NCBI GenBank assembly: GCA_037074765.1 | Contig: JBAMDO010000079.1 | Coordinates: forward strand, 124,001-188,000 | Source of the DNA: Mansonella perstans | Taxonomy: Eukaryota > Nematoda > Chromadorea > Rhabditida > Onchocercidae | Direction: 5' to 3' | Length of the DNA: 64,000 nt | In this document: positions 18,701 through 31,668 of the stretch, in pieces | Position numbering within the stretch: position 1 is the stretch's first letter | Layout of the letters: every line of letters starts with the position of its first letter | Program-made: the position numbers and the translations under genes | The notes under the pieces: model-generated | What the model was told of the DNA's origin: nothing | The model's database searches: none | What the model saw: the letters and a program-made list of their open reading frames with translations, nothing else

Positions 18701-19790
18701 GTATTGCTAGTAGAGCTAGCGGATACGGTATTCATGTGATACGGTATCTTTTTTGCATTTAAAAAAATCAGTGAAAGTAATCAAGGGTTAATGTAATGGC
18801 CAATCCTTGTGTTTTTTTTTTTTTTTTTATTTTAGAAGTAATTAATTTTTCTGATTAAGAATTTATTATAAGAATGATTGAAATACTAACATAGAGTTGA
18901 TGGTAATGATTTGATTGCTGTATATAATGCGACCAAAGCAGCCAGAGAGATAGCTGAGCAAAATGAGCCTGTTCTTATTGAAGCAATGACTTATCGTTTA
19001 GGCGATCATTCAACATCCGATGATTCAACCATTTATCGGTAATTTAAATATTGAATTTACATTTTTCCTTTTTAATTCAAGCTATTTGTCAACATAAATA
19101 AGCTATTCATATATTCTAATTTGTTTATCATTTAATTAATTAAGTAATTATAATATATTAATATTTATAGCCCTAGTGAAGAAGTTAACATATGGCGAGA
19201 AAAGAACAATCCAGTGACGCGATTTTATACAGTTCTTCAAACGAAGGGTTGGTGGAATGATGAAGAAGATATTGCATATCGGAAAAAAGTAAGCATCATT
19301 AATGAAAGTACTTATTTCCTTTTTGCGCCCATATTTATGAAACATTTGCGCTTTTTTGAAATGCTATTTCTGTTTTTATTTTTAGCAACAGAAAGAAATT
19401 ATGAAGGCATTTTTACACGCTGAAAAAATACCCAAACCAAATATTTTAACAATGTTTGATGGTGTTTACAAGGTAAGAATGAATTTTTCATAGCACCTAT
19501 TGATATTTAGTAAATTTTAAAATTTTTAATTAAAAATTTCTTTTGAATAATTTTGCAAAAAAAAAAGAAAAATCAATCTTTAAATTGCTGAAAGGGAATT
19601 TAAATAAGTCACTCAAATTTTTCGCATGTCCGTTTTCCAATTTTTAATTTTTTGTATTATTATTTAATTTCATTTCTTTGATAATTTATAGGAAATGCCG
19701 AAAATTTTGCAAGAGCAACGTGATGAACTTAAAGAGCATCTGAATAATTATGGGAAACATTATCCAATGAAAGATTTCGAAAGTGCTTGA
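15780..19790 (+). CDS. BCKDHA: Branched-chain 2-oxoacid dehydrogenase E1 alpha subunit
   Basis: Alpha subunit of the thiamine-diphosphate E1 of the mitochondrial branched-chain 2-oxoacid dehydrogenase complex; it decarboxylates the oxoacids of Leu, Ile and Val. Eleven exons: 15780-15938, 16422-16544, 16880-16996, 17268-17409, 17900-18017, 18305-18398, 18622-18743, 18895-19038, 19171-19288, 19386-19472, 19692-19790; 440 residues, close to the human precursor. Residues 1-40 form an Arg-rich mitochondrial presequence. The ThDP-binding motif is at about residues 230-258 ([11 protein letters not shown], later [13 protein letters not shown]). The regulatory loop [13 protein letters not shown] (about 325-337) keeps the catalytic His and adjacent phosphorylatable Ser; the preceding residue is Asp where human has a second His. 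Further family blocks are [13 protein letters not shown] and [13 protein letters not shown]. The acceptors before 16880 (AAG) and 17900 (GAG) are non-typical but required by phase. Assignment is very secure. Confidence 0.96.
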
Positions 19791-20774
19791 ATTTTTGTTT
19801 TTTTCTTTCCTCTCAGTAATATTTGATTTAACCGATCAATGTAAATAGTTGCAATGAAAGTTAAATTTGAAACGCTTACACTGTCCATCTTGTCACAACA
19901 ATGGACACCGTCCATCTTGTCACAACTTCATAATTATCGTCACTGCTAATACTTTTAATTGATGAAGGTCGCTCTTAATGAAAAGTTCAAATTTAACTTA
20001 CTTTATAACCTACAACACCTGTATTTTTATTCCTACTTTCTTCTTGCACATTATTAAACATGCCAACCATTTTGACCGCGCAGACAAATGTACCACTCCT
20101 GTTATCAAAGATTATGTGCAGTCCATAAAATTGATGCTCTAATGAAGTAATTCATAAAATAATCCGCATTCCTCTTCCTACGACATCTATTCTGCTAATT
20201 ATCATTTATCACCACTGTTGTTGACACTAAATAAAAACATACGTATACAATATCTATTCGGTTCTTTACCTAAATTAAATTTCAGTTCTATCCTTGAAAA
20301 TACCTTCTACTGCAGTCTATGGCTTTCGAAACAAATTTACTATTGTGTCAATTCAAAATTTTTTTACCAAATGCAACAGTTATAAAGAGTATTTTGTGCT
20401 TTCAGTTCAATAATTTGAAAAAAAATATTTTTCAGATAATAATACAAAGTCAGTGCCAAATCAGATTGCGATAGTTCCATTAAAAATATGAAAGAAATAA
20501 ACTACATATAGCACAATATTCATTGAGACACAATATTCATTCAGTGTTCAAATTAGCCTTTTGGGGCTACGGAAATAGAGGAATTAGAAGAAAAAGAGCC
20601 TAGTACAAGCTCAAGCAATGATCTGAAAAGAAACCAAAAACTGGTGCAAAATATGACTATTACATCTTGCTGTTAGTGATCAAAACGAAGAATAATTTTT
20701 ACAATCGAAAATTTGAACATTAGGACTCCACTATCATGCATCAATTTTTTGGAGACCGTTAGAATCAGATGAGC
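19791..20774. other. Convergent spacer between BCKDHA and SKP1
   Basis: About 1 kb holding the 3' UTRs of two converging genes. It includes a short direct repeat, CCGTCCATCTTGTCACAAC-like, twice at about 19885-19925, and an AATAAA near 20230. I see no gene. Overlapping 3' UTRs are possible here but not shown by the sequence. Confidence 0.5.
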
Positions 20775-22789
20775 TCAATCTTCGCACCATGCATTTTCCT
20801 TCCGAATCTGCAATGCATAACCTTTTAAATAAAGCAAATTATTCATCCGTATTTACTGAGGATAATTTCCGGAAGTTGATTGCTTTTTTTTTTAAAAATC
20901 TCATGTTGTGTTATAAAATCCAATAATCATCGAATCGAATAGGACAAAATATCATAACGAGTCGACTACCAAGGGTCAGAGATTGGGCATATCAACAGTT
21001 TAGTTATCGTAACTACGACAGAATGGCACGTTTCTTTCTGGCAAATAAAATAATCCTGATCGTTCCGAGTCAGATCAAAAATCTCCAGCATTTTTTTGCA
21101 GAAGAATAAGTCGATATGAATAGCATAAGATCGCGTTATCGAAATGAAATATCCGCCATGTTTTTTTATAACGAAATCAAAATACTAGAAAAAAAGCTCA
21201 AAATCTCCCAACCTGTTCTTCCTCTTCTGGAGTGAAATCATTCTTAATGTTGAAGGTCCTTCGAATCTCTTCCGGCGACTTGCCCTTAATCATGTTAGCT
21301 ACTGTCTTGCATGTTACATCCAGCAACCCCTTTATGTCCAAATAATTCGCTGCCTGAAATATTTTCATATATTTTCTGTATGTTTATGAGCATATATTCC
21401 TCTTATTTACTTAATACAGAGAAAAGTTGGCACGCATTCTATCGTAATATTTTAGCTGATATGCATCGCGCAGTCATTTACCATTTGATAAATTTCGAGT
21501 TAGGAGATTTACAAAGTAGAATTAAAAAAATTCATTTTTAATTGAAAATGAAATATGTGATACAGAACATATTCAATGAAGATCCAAAATTATTATCAAA
21601 TGAAAAGCATATAAAAAGAAAGATCAACATTAATAGTTAAATTTTTTTACGAATAGATTAAAATTTAACTGCTAATATTATTAACAGCCAGAAATTTCAG
21701 AGAGTTCCATAACTTTACCTGTAATTGGAAAAAAATCATAAACCAACAGCCAACTAAATAAAAAAGAAAATTAAGAACTTGCCAGAATGAGTTCGAACAA
21801 TGTGCCTTGATCGACTTTGAGAAATTCAACATCCCATGATGAAATATCATCAGTGCGCTTCTCCTTGTTATCATTATCTTCCGGCGGAGTCGGATCATCT
21901 TTATGGTATTCACACCAGTGAATAACCTATAACATTAATGAAAACAAAATGTAATTGAAATGAATTTTATTATGTTCCTAATTAAAATCGGGAAACAGAA
22001 ATTACTGAAAGTAGCTAAATTAAAACTGAAACTTCTGCTGCATTCATCCACACTCTAAAATGTAACCCCCTCATGAACGTTGCAAATTTCGGCTGCAAGA
22101 TTCACGACCCACTAATTACACCCTAAGTAAGAATTCAGCTTAGTTTAGCTCATATATCAAACAAGGTTTGAAATAATGATTTTTACGTGCATACATATCC
22201 GTTAACTTATTTTAGACAAACTTTTCTCAACTATTGCAGTATTACTTTAAATATGATACGCATCACTTTGTTAACAATTTTGAGCTTTTTTTTCCAACCT
22301 TTTTTAAAATAGCTGAGTTGACACTCTGTAGTGGAATACCCTCAACCATATCAACATCTCCACTGTCTTGATTATCCATTCCCAAATCTATAATTAAAAT
22401 ATTTTGCAATTAATGCCAGTTTTGCAATTAATGCATATGTGCAAATATAGAAATATAAATTGAGCGTAGTACATGCATAGCAAAAGTCAAAATCAGAATA
22501 TAAATTCTAAGATTGGTAGCTTGAAAACGATTTTACTAAAAAGTTGAGATAGAAAAATCAAGATTGGATGGATAATCAAAACCCTGCACATATGTATGCC
22601 TTTTCGTTACATATCTCTAGCTCCAGCATTTAAACAGCATATAGTTTTGAGTAATTTTTCTGTCAACTAACCCTGAAGCATTGTATTGATCGTTGTTGAC
22701 AATCGAATCACATTTCGATCTACTTCAAATGTCTCATTGTCAGATGATATTAAAGTAATTTTCTGCTGTATGGGCTTCTGTTCGCTCAT
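20775..22789 (-). CDS. SKP1: SKP1, SCF ubiquitin ligase adaptor
   Basis: Adaptor joining CUL1 to F-box proteins in SCF ubiquitin ligases, in cytosol and nucleus. Five exons on the minus strand: 22789-22672, 22387-22299, 21926-21783, 21353-21213, 20807-20775; exactly 174 codons plus stop. The BTB/POZ fold is encoded by the first two exons ([15 protein letters not shown], then [14 protein letters not shown]). The third exon has [16 protein letters not shown]. The dimerisation/F-box-binding part is [40 protein letters not shown] and the tail [10 protein letters not shown]. The third intron uses a GC donor (GCAAGT at 21782-21777) with a perfect TTTCAG acceptor; only this junction restores the invariant LILAANYLD. 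The last exon is 33 nt and easy to miss. The gene is divergent from REV1. Nematodes often have several SKP1-related genes; this is the canonical conserved type. Confidence 0.96.
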
Positions 22790-25319
22790 TTTTAACTAGT
22801 AAAGCAATGAAATTGCAATTTGACGAAACACCTGAAAATTCATTTCGTTCCTCTAACTTCAACTATTTTAACTTTTTCCACAGAAATTGTAACGAAGCAA
22901 GACAAAACAACAAAAATCATTGCGACAAAAGAACCTATTTTCTTCTTCATTCACTCTTTCCCATGAAATCAATGCACTTTTTGATAATCAATCACCAATT
23001 TTCCTCGGAAAATTAGTTCATAACTGTTATAAAGAAATCACAGTGATAGTTTTTCAAGAGAAAAAAAACAAAATTGAAAATGCCTATTGAACAAAATGGG
23101 AAAGAAAAGTAAGAAGGAAAAATGGATGAAAGAAAAAAAAATGTCCTTGATTTGTAGAGTGAATAATCTGTCGATTAATTGGCTAAAATATCTTTTCTGA
23201 TAGAATCAAATTTTCATCAAGTAAAAAGATGCTATTTTGAAAATTGACGGATTTAGACAAGACTATCTGATCCGTCAAAATGATCTAATTGAGTCTTCAG
23301 GTATGAACGATTGAAACAGTGTTAACATTGAATGCACTGTAATGAAATAAATGAACATTGAGGTAACATTAGGTTATTGTATAGAGTGATAGGATATTCC
23401 AAGTACAAGCAAACCATCCGTTACTGGATATCGTTATTGAATATTCGAATAATCCATGTACCCAGTAAACCTCGCATAATTAGGTACCCATCAGTAAATC
23501 AATGATCAAATACTCTCTATAATAGCACTGAAAATTCAAAATTTTCGCATACTCATATTTCTATATTATATACAACTTTCTTAAACAGCAACAACAACAA
23601 CAATTTGCTTCATATTTCCTTCAAAATGATATGAAGAATTTCCTAAACTAAAGCATATCTACTGAAATAATAAAAATACAATCGATACGACAGATTCTTG
23701 TGGCATTTCTGATTCATCATACCGGTTCTATTTTATTCATAATCATGAATGAGATTCTGAAATTGTACTATTATTTTGGGAATAATATCATGCTATTAGA
23801 TACATTTTAGATCATAACTACAAGATAATCGAAGTCTGCAACCCACTAACTAACTTTTGATTGATATTATATGCAGCAATTTATTCCCAACTTGTTTGAT
23901 ACTTCTGAGAATGAATCATTTACCGAGTTATTCCTTAGACTGATTGCTGTAACAGATCAGATCAGATCAACATTTCGAACTGATATGATACATACATTGA
24001 AGAACAAAGTTACAATAAAAAAGATTTCATGAAATTTGGGTAAAATACGCAAAAAAGCTCATCTAACATGATTTCACTTACACGTTTACACGATGCTTTA
24101 ACACTACTTACATCTTGTTCTATCACAGCTCGTATCATACGACCCATCCTATCCCGCCCTTCTCCTTTCTCTGAGAAATTCTGAGGAAAAACCCGGAATT
24201 CTCGATTACTAATTCTCGTCGTTCGACCGCTCCTCCACTCCTTCGCCCCACATTTCGAACAGTGATTTCGCTACAGAGTTAAAACTTAGTTTACGAGACC
24301 CAGACAAATCAATGTAGCGCAAAGTTTTGACGTACATTTATCTCAGCGTTACTTTGGTGCTGAAAGATTAATTATTACAATGTGAATGATCCACGTGGAG
24401 AAAATAGACGTTAATAGTGCTTGAGAAAAAAGAAAGACTTTTTGATTTATTTTGTTTTTTAAGATTAATTTATAAAAAATCATTAATGAAAACATAGCAA
24501 TTTGGTAGTCAAATATTCATCTCAGCTTTTCTTCTTCCTACAGCACCGAAATTTCAGGCCTGTCGCTCAACCTTTTGGGTTTCCTTCTTTTACATAAACC
24601 TAAAATTATAGGCTTATCGTCAGATTTTTAGATTTCGCTCTTTTAGAACGAAGAATTATTTAAATAAGACACAATCCTATAAACAAATCAATTCCATGCC
24701 TACTGTAAATCAAAATGGAAATTTTGAAATTGTTTATCAATTGAGACAACTTTGTTAAAGTTTTCTTTTTTTTTTTCCTCTCGATAGTATATGTTTCTAA
24801 ATTATTTTACTTTTATTAAATTCCAGAAATTTTTAATTAAATTTAATTTTTGGAACGTTTGATAAACGCAAATGCTAGATTAAGTTTATGAAGATTTGAA
24901 AGAGTAAATGCGATGAGAAACGTAATAAAAGGATCTAAAGTATTACGTTGAAATCACGTTAGGAAAAAAGTTTCAACGATATGGTTAATTTGATTTGATA
25001 CATGTCTGGATATAACATAATTGTGTAGCTGGAAACTGGAAAAGATTCCACGTGTGTGTAGGAGTATAAATTTAATGAATGACATCCAAAACGTGAAAGA
25101 TGTGATTATTTGACGTGCTAATAACTTTTCCTTCGTGCTAAAGGAATTTTCATCGAAAGGCTTTTTGTATTTCAATCAATGTCTGCTTTTTTTTTTTAAT
25201 TCAAATAAAACACGTATGCAATAATTGTCAAAAATTTTGCGCAATAATTGTACGTTTTACGCAATAATTGTACGTTTCAGTTATTTCATTTCATTTTTCT
25301 TTCGTAGGTGCAAGCTTGG
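22790..25319. promoter_or_regulatory. Divergent SKP1 / REV1 intergenic region with GC-rich island
   Basis: About 2.5 kb between two head-to-head genes. Most is AT-rich with no recognised gene. The stretch about 24100-24310 stands out for its CG content (CCCGCCCTTCTCC, GTCGTTCGACCGC, CTTCGCCCCAC) and is the best candidate for a shared promoter. Near the REV1 start there is a small tandem duplication, CGCAATAATTGTACGTTT, twice at about 25240-25278. No TATA box or initiator can be assigned with confidence. Confidence 0.35.
24112..24147 (-). CDS. Possible alternative first exon of SKP1
   Basis: On the minus strand an ATG in good context (GGATGGGTCG) opens MGRMIRAVIEQD and stops exactly at a strong donor GTAAGTAG. 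If joined to the TTTACTAG acceptor immediately upstream of the SKP1 start, the frame runs D-L-K-M-S-E-Q into SKP1 in phase, giving a 14-residue N-terminal extension. The surrounding 24080-24310 is much more GC-rich than its neighbourhood, as expected of a promoter/5' UTR. Equally, it may be a non-coding 5' UTR exon or part of the shared SKP1-REV1 promoter. RNA evidence would decide. Confidence 0.3.
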
Positions 25320-28300
25320 ATGTATGTCAATGGTGAGGAAAATGATGCTGAAGAGGGTGAAAGCCGAGCTGAACTATGGGTAAGTATATATTCCTTTTTT
25401 TTGTTATTGAAAAAGAGGTCACGAACTGAAAGAGAGGTCACGGAAATAATTACTTTAATAATTTGTTATATTTAAGCTGATAGGTAGCGGGTTTTTAGAA
25501 TGCAAAACAATATAATCATTGAATTGCATATGTGGGGAAAAAAGAACATTAAAGAATCCAACTGTCACTGCGGAATTTTTTTAGTTTAAAAGTGGTTTTA
25601 GCATATTAAACATATAATCTTTGAATTGATATACAACATATATTGATATACAACATATAATCTTTGAATAAAATCTTTGAAATTCGAAAACTTTCACCAT
25701 CTTTGATTTTCTTATCAGCAACTAAAGTATCTAATGAATCAGAATATGATCAGAGTATTGTACTTACAAGCTATGCTTATGAAGTATAAAATTTAACCGT
25801 CCTTTTTTTTTTTTTTGATATATAATGGCTTTATTAACAAAGTTTGATTTTTTATAAATTGAGCTTAAGAATTGAAACTGGGGCCTTAAGATATCAAGCA
25901 TTATTTCTAATAGCGCCATCTTCCTTTATTGCTATTCATTGCTAAGATAATTTTATTCAAAAACTTTCAATTTTCAGCAGAATTATATGGCGACGAAAAA
26001 AGCCAAACTTCAGTATCAGGTAAATGTATTGGATAAGCCCGAGAACATTTCGTGTATTTTTAAAGGCATTTCAATTTTCGTTAATGGTTATACAGGTGAA
26101 TTTTTTTTCTATTTTTTCTCATGCAAATGAAAGGTTATGAAAATTAGCAGATTTTAGATGAAGATTGTATCGTTTGCATGTTAGGTGAAAATCTCTGGAA
26201 TCACCTGTATAAGTTTTACGGATGAGTTAAAAGCATATGACATTGTTACATCTTCCTCTATAAATTGTTATGTTCTATTAGTAACTTACACAAACTGTCA
26301 GTAGCCATTGATGAGCTACCGTTACTGTAATAAAAAAACCGAACATATGCTGTGATCCATTGTTCCTGTTATCAAAATTTGTATGAATTTATTAGAATGT
26401 TTAAATTTCCAAAAGTGATATTTGAATAAATTTAGATCCACCGGCAGCGGAATTACGCAAGTTAATACATTTGCATGGTGGTGAATTTCATATTTACTAC
26501 AAACATGGTACCACAACTTACACAGTTGCTACGCATTTAGCTACTGGTAAAGTGAAGAATCTCCGAAAGGACGAGAAAATCATTCATCCCAGATGGATTA
26601 CCGACAGGTTACCTGATAACTTATCGACGACGTTGCTCTGTTTTTTTATGCGTTGTTTATGATATTACCGAAGCTTATTTCTCAGTGCATTACAAATCTT
26701 TGGTGATGATAGGATCACTATCTGTAGAGAACTTCTAAAAATGACTGGGCAAAGTAATTCCAAATTGTATGATTTAGTGAAAAAGTTTCACATTTGTAGT
26801 ATCAGAGCAGGAATGCAGTTACGTGAAGACGATTATTTATTATATAAAGATGGTGCACTGCAAACAGCTGTGGCAAAGCGATTTGCAGTCGGGAGTTATA
26901 ACTTAAAAGGAGCACGAAGTGCTGCGAATGATCCAGACTTTGTGAATAACTTTTACGAAAGGTAGACTTCTTTTATTCATTTATTCATTACTATTTATTT
27001 AAGAATAATGATTGATTTAAGAGATTTAGTTTTGTAGCTAGTAGTAGGGTAGGCCTGTTTGACATACCTTAAATATTTTCACAAGCAATAAGAATTATTT
27101 TGGAAAACTAGTGTTTTTTTATACTATCGAGAAATTGTAGCTACGACTTTGTCCTATTTCCTTTTCACTGCAATCAGTCTAGGCTTTAAGTTTTTTTTAA
27201 CTCAAGGTCAAATTCACTTCCTTGCTTTTTGATTCGTTTCATAATTGCTTATTCTGACTAAAAATAGAACAAATTTTAGATCTCGTCTACATCTAATTTC
27301 AACGTTGGCACAAGAAATGAAGCATTATGTGAACGAGTTAAGAGAAAATCAAACTCATTTTCCTTCACGGATGAACTTAGAGCATTTGGTTGACAAAAAT
27401 TGTTCGAAGTAAATAACTTATTTCTGAAATATTGGTTTTTTACGTGCACCACCTATTGACCATTTTTTAATCCACTTTTCAAAGTGAAATTTTGGAGAAA
27501 ATGTAGTGTTTGCAAGAAATGACAGTATGTAACAATTATTTCTATTTGACGTAAGCGGCAAATCTTTTCATGACGTTACCTGTTCTGTGTATTATTATTA
27601 TTATTATTTTTCATTCTTTAGTTTTCCAAAAGAAACCATTTGTCACATCGATTTGGATTGTTTCTTTGTGTCGGTAGCATTGCGAACTCATCCAGAATTG
27701 ATTGGAAAACCGGTGGCCATAACCCATTCAAGGGTAATCTCTATAGGCACTTTATAATTATTTAGCACTTTGGAATTGCTTTGGCTGTTCACTGTAACAC
27801 ACTTTTTTTAGTAATAACTGCCATAAAGCTGTTCGGTTCGAGTTCAGATTTTTCAGAATGCAATAAATATTGCTTTCTTGGTATGATTTAAAAAAAATTA
27901 TGTCTCGCCTTACTTTGCTTCTGCTTAATTTTTATTTGGTTGTTTTGTCAGAAAAATCACTTTTTATTGTCTCAATTATGGTTGATTGTTTTGAATTCTT
28001 TTTAAGGGTATAGAAGGTGCTGGTATGTCTGAAATCGCATCATGCAGTTACGAAGCTCGAGCACGAGGTGTCCGTAATGGCTGCTTTATCAAAGAAGCGC
28101 GAAAAGTATGTTCAGATCTCATTTGTCTTCCGTATCAGTTCGACGATTATCGACACATTTCAAAGGAAATCTATTCAATTTTATCAGGGTTCGTTTCCGG
28201 ATATAATAATCTGTTGATTTTTTGCCGGCATATTATTACTGAAGCAAATAATTGAAAGTTTTGAAATACGCATATTGAGATATACAGATATACATATTCC

Positions 28301-31300
28301 GGGGCATTAAACAAGAGCATGAAATTAGAATGTTATTAATTAAGTTAAGTTGGCCTGGAATAGAAACAGCTAGCGTATTATATTGTATCTTAAAAATTGA
28401 TTTTAGATTTGAAATAAAATTATGCTCTTGTTACTACTGTTATTGTTTATATGTAAGTAGATATGAACCTCATCGGAGCATCAAATCCAAATTTTTGAAC
28501 TCAAATGTGAATGTAAAATTAAGAAAATGAGAGCTTCTTAATACTTTTAATTCTCTATTGATAACTGAAATGTGAAATAACATTTATTATCCTAGTTTTC
28601 ATTAGAAGTAGTCAGTGATGCTAATGAGGTAGTGTGTTGGTGACTCTTATAGGATTGAGAATATAAGTTGAACTGATCATGTTGCTCATTTTTTTGCGGA
28701 TCGTTTTCCTGTCATGTTGAGAGACAAGTTTAGGTATACGCTTGACATTCGTGCTGTAAGTTGCGATGAGATGTATGTTGATTTGGAAAACTTATGTAAG
28801 GAGATGCATATAGTAAATGTAATGGAGATTATCACCGTAATACGGAATGAAATTTTGACTAAAACAGGCTGTAATGCTTCTGTCGGTATTGGTAAGTTAA
28901 AGTTGTTGTTATCATTTTCTCAAAAGTTCGCAGTAATCAGATTATTATTGTATATGCTAACAAAATTATTAGTTTATTTTTATCTTTACGAATTCTTTTA
29001 TTCCAATAAAAATAAACGTTGCGTTTTTACGAGGTGTTATAGTAAAGCATTTTATGAATATATTCAGGAAATACAATGTTAATAGCTCGTATAGCAACTC
29101 GACATGCAAAACCCAATGGCCAATTTATGATCAAACTGGATGATATCGATGAAATGATCAAGAAAGAGAAAATTTCATCTTTACCCGGAATTGGTTATAA
29201 TATTTGCGCAAAACTCAGAAAGTGAAGATTTATGTTTTATAACAAAATCATCTCTTTCACTCAATATTTGGATAATATTTTTGATCAAATTAGCAATTTT
29301 AATAAATTTAATTGAAATTGAAAGATCTTACAGTGCGTTCGGGGAGATGAATTTATGTGAAGATTTGCAAAAAGTACCGATTAATAATTTGCGCGATCTT
29401 CTTGGTGAAAAAATCGGAACTCAGGTTAGTACTTACGTTCATTAATTGAAATTGATTTCGATTACATTTCCCTGCTGAAAAGTGATATATACTTACATCG
29501 GAATATTGTTCAATCTTAAAGAATATTGCAATATTTCTGAGACTATGGTATCCTCAGTTATAATTCTGATAGATTTTGAGCAAAATTTTTGTTTTAAGCC
29601 AAAAGGTTTCTGCAAATTACATCGCAGCTTAGTTATATTTTGAGATCTATTACTGTAAGCTATAGGTAAACATGTGCAAATAATAGTAGTATTTATCTCG
29701 CATAGCTAAAGTCATTTTTATTTTTCCATTTTAATTAAATTTTTTCTATCACGCTTTTAGATATACAATATGTGTAGAGGAGTGGATAAAGAGCGGAATT
29801 TTTTGGAAAAGGTTACCCGTAAATCTGTTTCATGCGATATAAATTATGGAATCCGATTTACAAAAGTGCGGATTTTTTCAGTTATTGTCGCTTATCGTTT
29901 TAAACTTCTTCACTGAACATAAAAGGTGATTAGATCGAATTTTCGAAGGGAATTTTTTAAAATATTTCAGGAAGATGAAGTGATGGAATTTCTTGGGAAA
30001 ATATGTGCAGAGTTGGAAAAGAAACTCCACATAGCCCGGATGACTGCTTCTACTATTACCCTCAGATTACTGGTAAATGATTATTTAAAATTTTTAAAAT
30101 AAGTGAAGAAAATTTTGTCGTCAAATCCATTTAAATATTGTTTATTACAGCTTCGTGCACCAGATGCGCCTGTTATAACAGAAAAATATTTGGGTTGCGG
30201 GAAATGTGATGCAATTGCAAGAACAGCTCATGTGCAGGGTGCTACAGCAAACAAAGCAGTATTGCATGCAGAGGTACAAAAGTTAATGAAAGCAATAAAT
30301 CCAACTATATGCGATTTGAGAGGAGTGAGCATTCGTTTTTTCCCTTACGTTTTTTAAAAGTTCATTTTTCAATTATTCTTTTTTATTGATACATATGTGA
30401 ATTATTTTTAGATGTCCTCTTATGTTTTGTTTGACATAAGATACCAAATTTAAATATGAATGCTAAGTTATTAAAAAATTTTCTTTCTATACTGATAAAG
30501 ACGCATTCATTGCTTTGCAGAGTTTTACTGAGAATGTAAAGCATAAATAAATTAAAGTAACTTTTTGTCATATTTCAGATTGGCATTCAACTGACTCATT
30601 TAAATGAAATACCAGATATATCAGTGAGTGAACAACCTGTCAACAGAAATACGTTGACACAGTTTTTTGCTGTAAAAAGTAAGGGGCAACATATTATTAG
30701 GAAAAAGGAATGGAAGAATGAGGACGATACTGTTTTAGAGCTGGCACTGAAGAAGTCACTTAAAGAAAGCAAACGAAATCGTCAAGTAGGTTCATAGATT
30801 ATTATTATTAGTTTGCCGACGGCTCTGTCAATATTATGATTTCTTTTTGTTAATTTAATCATTTGATCATATTTCCGGTTTTACTTCATCACTCCCGATC
30901 TCAATTATGAACTATTAAATTTTGCTCATAGTGTAAATTATGATAAAGTCTACAAATTTATTGCTTATGGTAATTATAGTTGAACCAGCAGCGACAACAG
31001 AGCAGTTTCATGTCCAAATATTTTTGTTTCTTTCAAGCAAAATAAAATCGTTTTTTATTCTTTTCTCTCTTTAATTGTTTATCAATGAAACTAGGAATTG
31101 ATCGAATAATAGTTTCGAATTAATTCGATTTTTTTTAGTATCGTAAAGAAACCATTCATCCGGTTTATCGGAATTATTTCGAAGATGAAGATGTGAAAGC
31201 TGAATTTTTGCGAATACTGTTACAGCATAAAAGTGAATTTTGATTACTTATTAAGAAATTTTTTCACTGAAATATTTCAAGTAAAAATATATGAAGTAAG

Positions 31301-31668
31301 GTTAACCTGTTTCGTCGTTTTAAAATCGTAAAAAATTGACATGTAAGCTCCACTTCGTCAATTTATAATTAAGATCATGCAAAAAAGTAGCTACTGATTG
31401 CAGAAAACGAAGACCAACCTTTATAAATAAGTTTTAGTAAGTGACTTTCTTTTTTTCAGATCCTACAGCTGAAGCAGTTTCAGAAATGGCAACGTATTTC
31501 GGTTTATTGGTTAGGAACGGTGATTTGAGTGATGTTGTATCACAACTGAGGTTTTTGCAACGTGAAACAGCGAACTTTTCATTGGAATGGATTATTGTGG
31601 TATCCTCTATAAAGATTGCATTGAATCGTCTTTGTGATACAATGTATGGTTCTTTATTATTTCATTAA
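25320..31668 (+). CDS. REV1: DNA repair protein REV1 (Y-family deoxycytidyl transferase)
   Basis: Translesion polymerase and scaffold, nuclear. Sixteen exons: 25320-25379, 25978-26095, 26436-26607, 26800-26961, 27280-27408, 27622-27733, 28007-28188, 28734-28891, 29068-29221, 29334-29424, 29761-29865, 29971-30072, 30151-30324, 30579-30785, 31139-31232, 31460-31668; 742 residues, shorter than human. BRCT domain about 47-150 (GISIFVNGYTDPPAAELRKL, IIHPRWITDSI). Polymerase domain about 220-570 with the metal-binding sites HIDLDCFF (Asp224) and SCDE (Asp323, Glu324), plus EIASCSYEARARG and SLPGIGY. After the little finger come a PIP-like TLTQFF (598-603) and a ubiquitin-interacting motif (about 621-636). 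The last exon encodes the C-terminal REV1 domain (about 675-742, ending DTMYGSLLFH) that in other animals binds REV7 and other Y-family polymerases. The start is the first ATG after the TTTCGTAG acceptor; an upstream exon cannot be excluded. Confidence 0.94.

Noticed and set aside
26020..26058. Apparent intron in REV1 after KLQYQ with donor GTAAAT
   Set aside because: Reading straight through keeps the frame and gives NISCIFKGISIFVNGYT, which fits the BRCT start; no acceptor in the right phase exists.
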